Source: Proteiniphilum acetatigenes DSM 18083 (GTDB lineage: Bacteria; Bacteroidota; Bacteroidia; Bacteroidales; Dysgonomonadaceae). From it: a stretch of 64,000 bases of DNA. Shown here piece after piece: positions 17,565-27,271 of the stretch; positions within the stretch are counted from its first letter, which is position 1, and every line of letters begins with the position of its first letter. The stretch covers positions 79,671 through 143,670 of the forward strand of contig NZ_KB905700.1 in NCBI RefSeq assembly GCF_000380985.1. Reading direction: 5' to 3'. Below the pieces are notes generated by a model. It had not been told where the DNA came from, made no database searches, and was given only the letters and a program-made list of their open reading frames with translations. A program made the translations under genes and the position numbers.

Positions 17565-18500
17565 ATGAAAAGATTTGGATTTATTAGGTTATCATTAGTA
17601 GTTGCTGTATTGTTTTCTACAAACGCTATAGCTCAGCAGAATTCCAGGGAAGTGATATACATTAAGAGTGCACGGTTTGCCATATCTCTAATAGAAAAAT
17701 GGGCTTCTGAGTATGAAAAAGTGAACTCCCAAATAGAAATTAAGTTTGCGGAAGGGCAATCATCCGATGAAGATATCGATTTAAGCTTTATTACTTCCAT
17801 CAATGAAGAGGGGGCTGAAAATGAAAATCAGATTGTATCATATACCGGACGATATGCTTTGCTTCCGGTTACCAATGCAGAAAATCCATTGTTAAACGAA
17901 CTCAATCGTAAAAGATTGAACGGTAAAAGATTGGAGAGTCTGTTCTTTGATAACGATATTCTCGATGAATATTCCGATTCGGCGAATAAGCAGAAACATG
18001 ATATAACTATCTATTCGGGCACCAATACCAATTCCTTTGCTGGAGCCTTTGCCTCTCACTTCGGATATTCTGCGGCTGATATCAGAGGACGAAAAATATC
18101 CGGCGACGATATTTTTCTTATAAATGCCATACAGAAAGATAATACGGGCATCACGTTTAATAATCTCAGCTATATCTTCGATATTGACACACGTGGATTG
18201 AAAAATGGCTTAGCCCTTATTCCGTTGGATATAAAAAAAGAACAACGTGAAATATTGCAGGAAGCCGATATCGACAAGACAATAGCCCTGCTCGAAAAAG
18301 AAAGCATATCACTTATTCCTGTTGAAAATATCGGATTCGTTTATGAGGAGAATAATGTTCAGGCAAAAAGATTTTTGAAATGGATCCTCTCCGAAGGACA
18401 GAAATACAATCAGGAATACGGTTTTCTTAAGGCAGAAGAGACCATTTTGTCTGCACAGTTGAAGGAGATTGAGGATTTGCTTCTGACAGCTACTTACTGA
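17565..18500 (+). CDS. Periplasmic substrate-binding protein (PstS/sulfate-binding-like fold)
   Basis: The product has about 311 residues from ATG 17565 (17559 is two codons upstream). A signal peptide ends at NAIAQQ. The first strand and helix look like a PBP type II solute-binding protein (VIYIKSARFAISLIEKWASEY), with ligand-loop-like segments YTGRYALLPVTNAENP and TIYSGTNTNSFAGAFASHFG and the closing VENIGFVYEENNVQAKRFLKWI. I see no ABC permease or ATPase nearby. It is the first structural gene after two attenuators and precedes SusC/SusD, so it probably binds the same nutrient in the periplasm or at the surface. The ligand is unknown; sulfur compounds are an inference from the leaders. Confidence 0.72.
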   Translation: MKRFGFIRLSLVVAVLFSTNAIAQQNSREVIYIKSARFAISLIEKWASEYEKVNSQIEIKFAEGQSSDEDIDLSFITSINEEGAENENQIVSYTGRYALLPVTNAENPLLNELNRKRLNGKRLESLFFDNDILDEYSDSANKQKHDITIYSGTNTNSFAGAFASHFGYSAADIRGRKISGDDIFLINAIQKDNTGITFNNLSYIFDIDTRGLKNGLALIPLDIKKEQREILQEADIDKTIALLEKESISLIPVENIGFVYEENNVQAKRFLKWILSEGQKYNQEYGFLKAEETILSAQLKEIEDLLLTATY

Positions 18501-18548
18501 AGTGTTTGAAAATAAGAAATATATAAAATCATTCGTTGCAACAAAAAG

Positions 18549-18595
18549 ATAAGCGCTCCCATTAGCCAATTGCAGTCGGACGCGGAAGCGCTTAT
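18549..18595 (+). other. Intercistronic stem-loop before susC
   Basis: A perfect 9-bp stem ATAAGCGCT (18549-18557) / AGCGCTTAT (18587-18595) with a 29-nt loop lies between the binding-protein gene and SusC. No T-run follows, so it is not a standard terminator. It could be an mRNA processing or stability element that sets different levels for the two genes. Confidence 0.5.
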
Positions 18596-18618
18596 ATTCA
18601 CTCTAAAAAAATTAGAAT

Positions 18619-21600
18619 ATGACAAATGTATCACTTTTTTACAGGAACAGAAGATTATCCCTCATATTAAAAAAAGGTATTTACGTTTTTTTAATCCTTC
18701 TTTTGTGTTCTTTCAGTACTTATGGGCAGGAAACCATACGGGGTACAGTCGTTGATAAAGAGAATCATCCGCTTCCCGGAGTTGCTGTTGCTATAAAATC
18801 GACCACTATCGGAACAGCAACCGATATAGACGGGAATTTCAGTTTTACCACAGACCAATCGCTTCCGCTTACATTGACAATTAACCTTTTGGGTTATAAG
18901 ACACAGGAAATCGATGTATATGAGGCAAATGAAATCATAAGGGTAATATTGTCGGAAGATATTAATTATCTCGACGAAGTGGTTGTGGTAGGTTATGGTA
19001 CAGCCAAAAAGTCCAGTTATACCGGATCGGTCGCTGTGGTTGGAGCCAGAGAATTGGAAAAACTGGAAATCACTTCTGTCGGGAAGGCTTTACAGGGGAC
19101 GGTCCCGGGACTTCAGTCAGTTTCTTCCGCGGGTCAGCCCGGTAGCGATGCTTCGCTGTATGTGCGCGGGATAGGCTCAGTCAATGCTTCCACATCGCCT
19201 CTGTATGTTGTGGATGGTGTTCCCGGAGCAAATCCCAATCAGATAAGCGGGAAAGATATTCAGTCGATATCGATACTGAAGGATGCTACTGCAAGTGCCC
19301 TTTATGGATCGAGAGGCGCTAATGGTGTAATCGTTATCACCACTAAATCGGGAAATCTCAACACGAAACCGGTAGTCAATTTTTCGAGTAGTGTGGGGTT
19401 TACGAGCCGCGCCGTCAAAGACTACGAGTATCTCTCTGCAAACGAATATTACGAATTGCAATGGGAGGCCATCCGCAATACCCAGTCAGACCAGGGTAGA
19501 ACTGCTGCAGAAGCTGCTCAATATGCGACCGATTACCTCGTTGACGGTGCACTTAAAGTGAATATCTACGGCCCTCAGTATCCTAAGCCTGTCGGTACGG
19601 ACGGAAAATTGGTTGCCGGAGCAACGCCGTTATGGAATGACGACTGGGGTAAAGCCATCTCACGACTCGGAATACGTCAGCAATACGATCTGAGTGTCAG
19701 TGGTGGAAGTGCTAATACAAGATATTTCCTGTCAGGAGGGTATTTAAATGAAGAAGGATGGATAAGAACTGCTGAATACGAACGTTTCAATTTCCGTACA
19801 AACATACAATCGAAGATCAATAACTGGTTCGAGATCGGTGGGAATGCCTCACTTTCGTCGGGTTATCAAAGATCTCCTAACCAAAGTGACAGTAACACGG
19901 GAAACTTTGCCAATTTCCAGCGCCTTATTTCAAACATTTATCCGGTTTATGAACGTAATCCCGATGGTTCGTACGTGTTGGACGAAAACGGGAATAAAAA
20001 ATGGGATTATGGCATATGGCGCCCGACTACGGCTGCCAGCGGAGTGAATATCCTTGGAAATGCGGAACATGCCATATCGGGTAGTAAAACAGAGGCTGCA
20101 TTGCTTAGCACAAACTTCAATATCACTTTTCTACCCGGTTTATTGTGGAAGACGACAGCAAGTGTCGATTACAGGACAGGAAGTTCGCACTCTTATTCCC
20201 ATTCCTATTACAGCACGGGGGTAATATCCGAAGGTGCAGGCACTGCCAGCAGGAGCGCAAGCCGCACACTTAACTATACGGTAAACAGTTTTATCGATTA
20301 TAGCTTTGGCCTGGGTAAATCACATTCCTTTAATCTCCTCGCCGGACCGGAGGTATATGTAAATAATATAACATCATTGTCAGGAAGCCGCACCGGCTTC
20401 CAGGTACTGGGAAAAACCGAACCTTCGGCAGGTTCCACAAGCGGCATCTTCTACGGAACTTCCGACAATTACCGGTTGGCAAGTTGGTTGAGTAAACTGG
20501 ATTACAATCTTCTTGATCGTTATCATTTCTCTGCCAGTTACCGCCGTGATGGCTCTTCACGTTTTAGTAAGGAGTCGCGCTGGGGTAATTTCTGGTCGGT
20601 GGGCGCCGCCTGGAATGTGAAGAGGGAAAATTTCCTGCAGCATGTGAGGGATATCGACAACCTAAACCTTCGTTTCAGCTACGGAGCACAAGGTAACGAC
20701 AATGTGGGTAATTATGCTTACGGCGGTTTTTATGAGATCTATAACAGTCTGGATATGCTGGGATTATTGCCGTCTGAGCTTCCAACGCCCGAATTGAAAT
20801 GGGAAACAAACTTAAATCTCAATTTCGGGATAGATATTTCCCTGTTCGAGAACCGGTTGATCGCCCAGATCGATGTGTATAACCGGCAATCGAAAGACTT
20901 GCTGTTTGAAAAACCGCTTTCTCCTTCCACCGGTTATAGCGGCATCAATGCCAATATCGGTTCATTGAGCAACAGAGGTATCGACGGGCAGATAACCGGT
21001 ACTCCTATCCGGAATAAAGATTTCAATTGGGATATTACTCTCAACTTCGGACATTATACCAATAAAATAACCAAATTGCCCCAGGAAGAAATACTTACAG
21101 GTTCGATAGGACAATTCGGAAATACCAAGAAAATGGTAGAAGGTGGCTCGGTCTATGACTTTTATATCAAGGAATGGGCGGGAGTCAATCCTGAAAATGG
21201 GAAAGCCACATGGTATAAAGATATTGTTGACGAAAATGGAAATGTAACCGGACGGACTACCACCGAAGATCAGACAGAAGCCACGCAGTATTTCCAGGGA
21301 AGTTCATTGCCTGATTTTTATGGTGGTTTGAACAACCGGATTTCCTATAAAGGATTTGAACTGTCATTCCTTTTGTCGTACAGTATAGGAGGTAAGATAT
21401 TTGATGGCGACCAACCGTTTATCATGCATCTGGGATATGCGCCCGGCCGGAACTGGTCGAAAGAAGCACATACGCGTTGGACGCCGGAAAACAGGGATAC
21501 CGATTTTCCCCGCCTCTCTTATGTCTCCGACCCGTGGAATACAATTCCATCGACTCGATTTCTGTATAGCGCTACATATGCGCGCCTGAGAAATGTTGTT

Positions 21601-21795
21601 TTTTCCTATTCATTCCCACAGCAATTATTATCGAACTGGAATTTATCGGATCTGAGACTGTATCTCACTGGTGATAATATTCTGACTTTCTTCGGCCATA
21701 AGGGATTGGATCCCGAGCAAACCGTTTCCGGTTCGACATTCTACCGTTATCCCGCACAAAAATCATATTCACTGGGAATTAATGTGTCATTTTAA
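18619..21795 (+). CDS. SusC/RagA-like TonB-dependent transporter
   Basis: The 1058-residue product has a signal peptide (hydrophobic YVFLILLLCSFSTYG), a carboxypeptidase-regulatory-like domain (IRGTVVDKENHPLPGVAVAI, about 40-115) and the segment DEVVVVGYGTAKKSSYTGSV. The plug has the SusC marker SALYGSRGANGVIVITTKSG. A beta-barrel ends SLGINVSF. It is the outer-membrane pump for the nutrient handled by this operon. The SusD partner follows after 13 bp. The company of M14, C39 and M20 hydrolases points to a peptide or amino-acid derivative rather than a polysaccharide; no glycoside hydrolase is present. Confidence 0.95.
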   Translation: MTNVSLFYRNRRLSLILKKGIYVFLILLLCSFSTYGQETIRGTVVDKENHPLPGVAVAIKSTTIGTATDIDGNFSFTTDQSLPLTLTINLLGYKTQEIDVYEANEIIRVILSEDINYLDEVVVVGYGTAKKSSYTGSVAVVGARELEKLEITSVGKALQGTVPGLQSVSSAGQPGSDASLYVRGIGSVNASTSPLYVVDGVPGANPNQISGKDIQSISILKDATASALYGSRGANGVIVITTKSGNLNTKPVVNFSSSVGFTSRAVKDYEYLSANEYYELQWEAIRNTQSDQGRTAAEAAQYATDYLVDGALKVNIYGPQYPKPVGTDGKLVAGATPLWNDDWGKAISRLGIRQQYDLSVSGGSANTRYFLSGGYLNEEGWIRTAEYERFNFRTNIQSKINNWFEIGGNASLSSGYQRSPNQSDSNTGNFANFQRLISNIYPVYERNPDGSYVLDENGNKKWDYGIWRPTTAASGVNILGNAEHAISGSKTEAALLSTNFNITFLPGLLWKTTASVDYRTGSSHSYSHSYYSTGVISEGAGTASRSASRTLNYTVNSFIDYSFGLGKSHSFNLLAGPEVYVNNITSLSGSRTGFQVLGKTEPSAGSTSGIFYGTSDNYRLASWLSKLDYNLLDRYHFSASYRRDGSSRFSKESRWGNFWSVGAAWNVKRENFLQHVRDIDNLNLRFSYGAQGNDNVGNYAYGGFYEIYNSLDMLGLLPSELPTPELKWETNLNLNFGIDISLFENRLIAQIDVYNRQSKDLLFEKPLSPSTGYSGINANIGSLSNRGIDGQITGTPIRNKDFNWDITLNFGHYTNKITKLPQEEILTGSIGQFGNTKKMVEGGSVYDFYIKEWAGVNPENGKATWYKDIVDENGNVTGRTTTEDQTEATQYFQGSSLPDFYGGLNNRISYKGFELSFLLSYSIGGKIFDGDQPFIMHLGYAPGRNWSKEAHTRWTPENRDTDFPRLSYVSDPWNTIPSTRFLYSATYARLRNVVFSYSFPQQLLSNWNLSDLRLYLTGDNILTFFGHKGLDPEQTVSGSTFYRYPAQKSYSLGINVSF

Positions 21796-21808
21796 TTAAG
21801 ATAAGATT

Positions 21809-23332
21809 ATGAAGCAGAAATTTATATACATACTGGTCACTTTGTCATTATTTACGTCGACTTTATTTACGTCGTGCAGCGACAGTTTTTTCGAGACTTC
21901 TCCGGCAACCCTGATTACTACACCGGAGGTTTTCTCTTCCGAGGACAATATCGATGCCTTTATTAACGGGGCGATTCGTTATTTGATGGAAAACAGTACA
22001 TCCCAGGATAATCCGGGACTTCCTGCCATTTTTCTTACACATGAAGTAATGGGTGAAGATGCTTTTGCACGTGACGGGCGTTATGGATTTCGTGATTCAT
22101 ATCCATACCGTGATCCGTTTGATAATACGACAAGACGGGCTTTGTTCTTCTGGACTTTACAATACACATCGATTGATCATGCAAACAATATAATTGCCAA
22201 TATTGATATCGATGAGAGTACAAAACAGAGTATAAAACATCTCAAAGGACAGGCTTATGCTTTACGCGCATACAATTATTTAAACCTGGTACGTCAGTAT
22301 CAGTTTACATATGTGAAAGATGCGAATACAAAAGCTATTCCCGTCTATACCGAGCCTACGACTCCCAATACCAACCCCAATCCCCTGTCGACAGTCAGTG
22401 AGGTATATGATTTGATTATTAAAGATCTGACGGAGGCGGAGAAACTGCTTCCAGGATTTGAACGTACAGTGAAGAACCGTCCCGATATTAACGTGGTGTA
22501 CGGATTATTTGCCCGTACCTATCTTACGCTTGAAAATTGGGAACTTGCAGCCGAGTACGCAGCCAGGGCCCGTGCAGGCTATCCTGTTATGACGCCTGAA
22601 CAATATACCGGAGGATTTAATGATGTGAGTAATCCGGAATGGATCTGGGGGCATCCGCAAACCCAGACTCAGAACAAGGGAGGCGCGTCATATCTGGCAT
22701 ATATAGAAACAACGCCTTACACCACAGATGCAAACGGAACGAATCTTTATTACGGTTACAACAGCATCATGCCTGATCCCCATTTTATAGCTCTGTTTGA
22801 CGATGGGGATATACGTAAATCGCTTTTCGAGATAGCCACGCAACCGGCAGAGGCACTGTATAGGCATTACAGGTATAAGAAATTCAGGAATAAATATCCT
22901 AATCACGACGGGCATATTGTTCTGATGCGCTCTTCGGAAGTATTACTTATTGAGGCTGAAAGCAAAGCCCGGTTGAATGATGTGAATGGTGCCGTTGGAA
23001 CGCTGAATGAATTGCGCCGCAACAGAAATCTTTCCGATCTGTCGGCAACCGATTTTGACAAGGAGGGTATCATCGATGAAATACTGCTTGAACGTCGGCG
23101 TGAACTCTGGGGCGAAGGTTTCCGCCTGTATGATATTCTGCGCTTACAAACAGCTCCTGTCCGTCGGGAGACAACGGAGACTTTTGTAGATGATGAGGGT
23201 AGAACGGTGTCTGTAAGAGGACATTGGATCACCAGATTCCCCGATGGTACCGATTTAGTGCCTAACAGTAAGTATTATCTTTTCCCTATTCCATTAAACG
23301 AGATCAATAACAATCCTAATTTAGATCTGTGA
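21809..23332 (+). CDS. SusD/RagB-like surface lipoprotein
   Basis: The 507-residue product begins with a lipoprotein leader (MKQKFIYILVTLSLFTSTLFTSC, lipobox Cys 23) and continues FFETSPATLITTPEVFSSED, a typical SusD start. TPR-type helices include KGQAYALRAYNYLNLVRQYQ, and the C-terminal region contains RSSEVLLIEAESKARLND and ERRRELWGEGFRLYDILRLQ, both characteristic RagB/SusD blocks. It caps the SusC channel and captures substrate. It is followed by an A/T-rich 96-bp gap with short near-repeats of AAGATT/AAAATTC before the thioredoxin gene. Confidence 0.95.
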   Translation: MKQKFIYILVTLSLFTSTLFTSCSDSFFETSPATLITTPEVFSSEDNIDAFINGAIRYLMENSTSQDNPGLPAIFLTHEVMGEDAFARDGRYGFRDSYPYRDPFDNTTRRALFFWTLQYTSIDHANNIIANIDIDESTKQSIKHLKGQAYALRAYNYLNLVRQYQFTYVKDANTKAIPVYTEPTTPNTNPNPLSTVSEVYDLIIKDLTEAEKLLPGFERTVKNRPDINVVYGLFARTYLTLENWELAAEYAARARAGYPVMTPEQYTGGFNDVSNPEWIWGHPQTQTQNKGGASYLAYIETTPYTTDANGTNLYYGYNSIMPDPHFIALFDDGDIRKSLFEIATQPAEALYRHYRYKKFRNKYPNHDGHIVLMRSSEVLLIEAESKARLNDVNGAVGTLNELRRNRNLSDLSATDFDKEGIIDEILLERRRELWGEGFRLYDILRLQTAPVRRETTETFVDDEGRTVSVRGHWITRFPDGTDLVPNSKYYLFPIPLNEINNNPNLDL

Positions 23333-23428
23333 ATTCAAGATTTAAGATTCAAAATTCAAAATTTTTAGTTTTGGTCCTTAACTCTTAGTTCTAGAAACGT
23401 TTATATACAAACAAGAAAAATTAATCAT

Positions 23429-24424
23429 ATGAAGAAGTATTTATTATTAATCGTGATAGCTTTTGTAGCATTTTCATGCAAGCAGCAAAGCAGCAATAAT
23501 CTGATCCTCAACGGTAGTGTTGAGGGAGTACAATCCGGTACGGTCTATTTGCAGAAATTCAGTAACAAAACATTTTTTGTAATAGACTCAGCAGCAATAA
23601 CAGACGGGAAATTCCACCTTTCCAAAGATATACCACTTCCTGAGATTTACGGATTAACATTAGATACATTGAAAAATTCCTTTCTCGTCTTTTTCGATGA
23701 AAATCCGGTGACGCTACATCTTGATTCTTCGCGTTATTACCGTAATACAAAAGTAGAAGGTTCGGAGTTGCACGATTTGTTTGTGGAATACAAAGCGCAA
23801 CGCCATGTGAAGATCGACTCGTTTATCCGTCAACATCCTGCTTCACTGGTATCGGCTTATGCCCTTTATCGCGATTTTTCCTACCGGTTGTCACCTGAAG
23901 AGATCAGGTCAAATATTGAATTGCTTGATCCTTCTTTATGGAAAACGCCATACGTACAAACATTGGAAGAACTGATAAGTACTCTCGAAGTGGTAGCGAT
24001 CGGTAAGCAAGCACCCGATTTTACGGTAAATGATACGGAAGGGAATGCAGTAAAACTTTCGGACTATTTGGGCGAAGAATATGTGCTGCTTGACTTCTGG
24101 GCATCGTGGTGCGGACCTTGTCGTAGAGCAAATCCGGGTAAAGTGGCCGCGTATGCTAAATATAAGGACAAAGGTCTTGACGTTTTTTCTGTATCACTTG
24201 ACAAAAGCAGGGAGAGATGGTTGGAAGCCATTGAAAAAGATAACCTCACATGGACGCATACTTCCGACTTGTTACATTGGGATAGCGAACCGGCAAAATT
24301 ATACGGTGTAAGAGCTATTCCTGCCAATTTCCTGATAGATAAAAACGGTACTATCGTTGCCAAAAACCTGAAAGGGGAAGACCTGGATAAAACATTGGAT
24401 GATCTGTTGACAGTTGACAATTGA
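23429..24424 (+). CDS. DUF4369/TlpA-like thioredoxin lipoprotein
   Basis: This 331-residue lipoprotein (MKKYLLLIVIAFVAFSC) has an N-terminal beta domain of the DUF4369 type (LILNGSVEGVQSGTVYLQKF...). From about residue 190 it has an AhpC/TSA/TlpA domain: GKQAPDFTVNDTEGNAVKLS, active site FWASWCGPCRRANPGKVAAY and the cis-Pro loop VRAIPANFLID. It would reduce disulfides on the periplasmic side. In a locus that seems to target Cys-containing substrates, a role in reducing cystine or mixed disulfides is attractive but unproven. The stop codon lies inside a 14-bp tandem repeat. Confidence 0.88.
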   Translation: MKKYLLLIVIAFVAFSCKQQSSNNLILNGSVEGVQSGTVYLQKFSNKTFFVIDSAAITDGKFHLSKDIPLPEIYGLTLDTLKNSFLVFFDENPVTLHLDSSRYYRNTKVEGSELHDLFVEYKAQRHVKIDSFIRQHPASLVSAYALYRDFSYRLSPEEIRSNIELLDPSLWKTPYVQTLEELISTLEVVAIGKQAPDFTVNDTEGNAVKLSDYLGEEYVLLDFWASWCGPCRRANPGKVAAYAKYKDKGLDVFSVSLDKSRERWLEAIEKDNLTWTHTSDLLHWDSEPAKLYGVRAIPANFLIDKNGTIVAKNLKGEDLDKTLDDLLTVDN

Positions 24425-24468
24425 CAGTTGACAATTGACAGTTGACAATTGATAATTGATAATTGACA
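24411..24468 (+). repeat. 14-bp tandem repeat with degenerate tail
   Basis: CAGTTGACAATTGA occurs three times perfectly (24411-24452), followed by two shorter TAATTGA units and TTGACAG. The repeat contains the stop codon of the thioredoxin gene and extends into the intergenic gap. Similar short self-similar tracts occur in other gaps of this window (12860-12915, 23340-23380, 30980-31150, 41690-41740). Confidence 0.85.
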
Positions 24469-24550
24469 GGTGATAATCAGTGAATCAGTGAATCATCAAA
24501 TCGTCAAATTAAAAAAATGTCTTAGTTCTTGTATTTAAATTATTAATCGT

Positions 24551-27070
24551 ATGAAAAATGTATTCACTATAATTGTTATTTCGTTTGTTGTACTGTCAAC
24601 GGTTCATGTCAGGGCAGAGAAAACTGATTATTTCTTTGCGCCGGAAATAATATTCGATTCAACAATTCCGACTCCGGAAGAGTTTTTAGGTTATGAGATC
24701 GGTAGCAGGATTACCGAACACAGCCGGATCAATGCATATTACGAGAAACTCGCCGAACTATCCGACAGGACTTCTCTGATAGAGATCGGGCAAACGCATG
24801 AAAAGCGTAAGCTGTATGTACTGATCGTTTCATCACCCGAAAATATAAAAAATCTCGACAGGTATAAAGAAGCCCGCCAGAGAGTTCGCCAGGGAGAAAA
24901 GCCGGACAGACCGCTGATCGTCTTCCTGGGAAATACGGTGCATGGCAATGAAATTTCTTCTTCAGAAGCAGCGTTATTGTCGGCTTACTATTATGTAGCA
25001 GCACAAAACGATTTCGTAAAGAAACAACTTGAAGAGGGAATCTATTTTATCGATCCCGTCCGCAATCCCGACGGACAGGAGCGCTTCGCCTCATGGGTGA
25101 ACTCCAATACAAGTGTAAATACCTGTAATATTTCCCAGTTCGACCGTGAACATACAGAGGGTTGGCCCAGAGGCCGCGGCAACCACTATTGGTTTGACCT
25201 CAATCGCGATTGGGTGAATATCGTGCATCCCGAAAGTAAGGCCCGGGTCGCGTTTTATCAGGATTGGCTGCCTCATGTGCAGGCTGACCATCATGAAATG
25301 GGGACAAACAGTACCTTCTTTTTCGAACCGACTGATCCTGATGGGAATGAGAGCCGCTTTGTTCCGCAATCAACCTATCAGCTTAACCGGCTTTTTGCAG
25401 ATCATTACGCCAAAGCACTGGATAAAGTCGGTTCTTTTTATTATACAAAAGAATCTTACGACAATAAAAACCCGAATTTCGGTTCTACTTATCCCGATTA
25501 TAACGGAGGTGTGGGAATCCTTTTTGAGCAAGGGTCGTCGAGAGGTCTGAAACAGGAATCGGATAACGGGATCGTAACGCTTCCCTTTACCGTAAGGAAC
25601 CAGTTGGTAACAAGCATTGCGACGGTTGATGCGGCTATAGCGCATAGAGAGGCTTTGTTTGATCTTCAGAAGGAATTTTTTACCCCGCTCCGGGGAAGGG
25701 AGGCTTCGAAATCATATATTATCGGTGATAGTTATGATTTGTCCCGATTGCATAAATTCGTTCAGTTGCTGCTCGACCACCGACTGGAAGTATATGAAAA
25801 TTCAAACGACGTCACGATAGATAGCGTGAAATATGAAAAGGGGAAATCCTATCTCATTCCGGCAGGACAAGCTAACAGCGCATTGGTGGGAATTATTTTC
25901 GACGATATAAAAGATTATGAAGATGCTTCAAAGTTAGGTTATGGAGCCGGTTTTTCCGTCGCTTATTCCACCGGGCTTTCTTATAATGTAACAACCTCTT
26001 CGCCACGGGGAGCAAGGATACAGGCATTACCGCAAGTATATACCGGCAGTTTGCAACCGTCGGAATATGCCTACCTGGTGGATTATCGCGACTCAAAAAG
26101 CCAACAATTGCTTTTCAGGCTTTTGGAGAAAGATATTCTGGTTAAATCGGCCTTTAAACCGTTCTCCATAAGTACGGATAAAGGCGTGAAGGATTTCTCT
26201 TATGGTAGTCTGCTTATTCCCGTAAAAAATCAAACCACCTCTTCCTCCGAATTATATGCGATATTGAAAGAACTGGCGGAACAGGAAAAAATTGATATTA
26301 TTCCTGTCTCTACAGGCCTTAATGTGAAGGGAGTCGACCTGGGTAGCAGTGCTTTCAAGCGGATAGAAAAACCGAAAGTACTGGTAGTGACCGGCGGCGA
26401 TGTATCATCGCTTGAAGCCGGCGAAGTGTGGCATCTGTTCGACCAGCAATTAAAATATCCGTTGGTACGCGTCGACTTTAATGTTTTCGGACGGGTTCCT
26501 CTGCATGAATTCAACCGGATTGTCTTTGTAAGCGGCAATTATTCGTTTTTGAATGAATCGGATATTGACAACGTAAAAAACTGGGTTAGAAACGGAGGTG
26601 TGCTGATCACCCTTAACGGAGCTTCCCGGTGGGCAATAACCAATAAAGTTGTTACTGCGAGATTTGCAGAGAGACCTGATACTGCCGCACAAAAGCAGGA
26701 TGTAAATATCCGCTCCCGCTCGTTTGAAAGATTTGCCACATCCATATTTCAGACTAAAATAGACCTGGAACATCCCCTGGCTTTCGGGCTGACAAGCGCG
26801 AAACTGCCGGTAGTACGGGAAAGCGCCTTGTTTCTTGCTCCTTCATCCAATGCGGTGTCAGTATATACTGACGATCCCTTGCTCAATGGTTATATCTCTG
26901 CCGAACATCTGGAGAGGCTGAAAAATTCTGCCTCTATTCTGGCTTATAACTCCGGCAGGGGGAGTGTGATCCTCTTTGCCGAAGATCCGTTGTTCCGTGG
27001 AATATGGGATGGAACGAGCCGCACTTTTGTGAATGCGGTTCTATTCGGAAATAATATTTCCGGAAGATAG
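24551..27070 (+). CDS. M14-family zinc carboxypeptidase
   Basis: The 839-residue exported protein (signal MKNVFTIIVISFVVLSTVHVRA) has the M14 metal motif in FLGNTVHGNEISSSEAALL (HxxE), the RNPDGQERF substrate region, a third zinc ligand in HVQADHHEMGTNSTFFFEP, and a candidate catalytic Glu in GVGILFEQGSSRG. The C-terminal ~250 residues form a separate domain with a class I glutamine-amidotransferase-like Rossmann start (PKVLVVTGGDVSSLEAGEVW). Long M14 proteins of this type are common in Bacteroidetes and are thought to trim peptides in the periplasm. It follows the thioredoxin gene in the operon. Confidence 0.9.
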   Translation: MKNVFTIIVISFVVLSTVHVRAEKTDYFFAPEIIFDSTIPTPEEFLGYEIGSRITEHSRINAYYEKLAELSDRTSLIEIGQTHEKRKLYVLIVSSPENIKNLDRYKEARQRVRQGEKPDRPLIVFLGNTVHGNEISSSEAALLSAYYYVAAQNDFVKKQLEEGIYFIDPVRNPDGQERFASWVNSNTSVNTCNISQFDREHTEGWPRGRGNHYWFDLNRDWVNIVHPESKARVAFYQDWLPHVQADHHEMGTNSTFFFEPTDPDGNESRFVPQSTYQLNRLFADHYAKALDKVGSFYYTKESYDNKNPNFGSTYPDYNGGVGILFEQGSSRGLKQESDNGIVTLPFTVRNQLVTSIATVDAAIAHREALFDLQKEFFTPLRGREASKSYIIGDSYDLSRLHKFVQLLLDHRLEVYENSNDVTIDSVKYEKGKSYLIPAGQANSALVGIIFDDIKDYEDASKLGYGAGFSVAYSTGLSYNVTTSSPRGARIQALPQVYTGSLQPSEYAYLVDYRDSKSQQLLFRLLEKDILVKSAFKPFSISTDKGVKDFSYGSLLIPVKNQTTSSSELYAILKELAEQEKIDIIPVSTGLNVKGVDLGSSAFKRIEKPKVLVVTGGDVSSLEAGEVWHLFDQQLKYPLVRVDFNVFGRVPLHEFNRIVFVSGNYSFLNESDIDNVKNWVRNGGVLITLNGASRWAITNKVVTARFAERPDTAAQKQDVNIRSRSFERFATSIFQTKIDLEHPLAFGLTSAKLPVVRESALFLAPSSNAVSVYTDDPLLNGYISAEHLERLKNSASILAYNSGRGSVILFAEDPLFRGIWDGTSRTFVNAVLFGNNISGR

Positions 27071-27174
27071 TGCTGCTGGTTTTCTTTCTGTTTCTTGTAA
27101 ATAAATCCGTAATGAAATAATGAACCACAATATGCTGGAGAAACTGTTTAAGCGCAATAACCTGTTCATGCATT

Positions 27175-27270
27175 ATGCTGAAAAGATATATTGAAAATTT
27201 ATCGCTGGTTTTGACATTATCATTGTTGGCCGTATATGCAGGCAATGATAAATCCGGTAAAAAGAAATGA
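27175..27270 (+). CDS. Possible small exported peptide, coupled to the C39-like gene
   Basis: A 31-codon frame encodes a basic start and a hydrophobic core (MLKRYIENLSLVLTLSLLAV) and a short tail YAGNDKSGKKK. Its stop (27268-27270) is one base before the ATG of the C39-like gene, an arrangement typical of translational coupling. It looks like a bare signal peptide and may be the N-terminal relic of a deleted gene. Only the frame and position support it. Confidence 0.35.
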   Translation: MLKRYIENLSLVLTLSLLAVYAGNDKSGKKK

Positions 27271-27271
27271 T

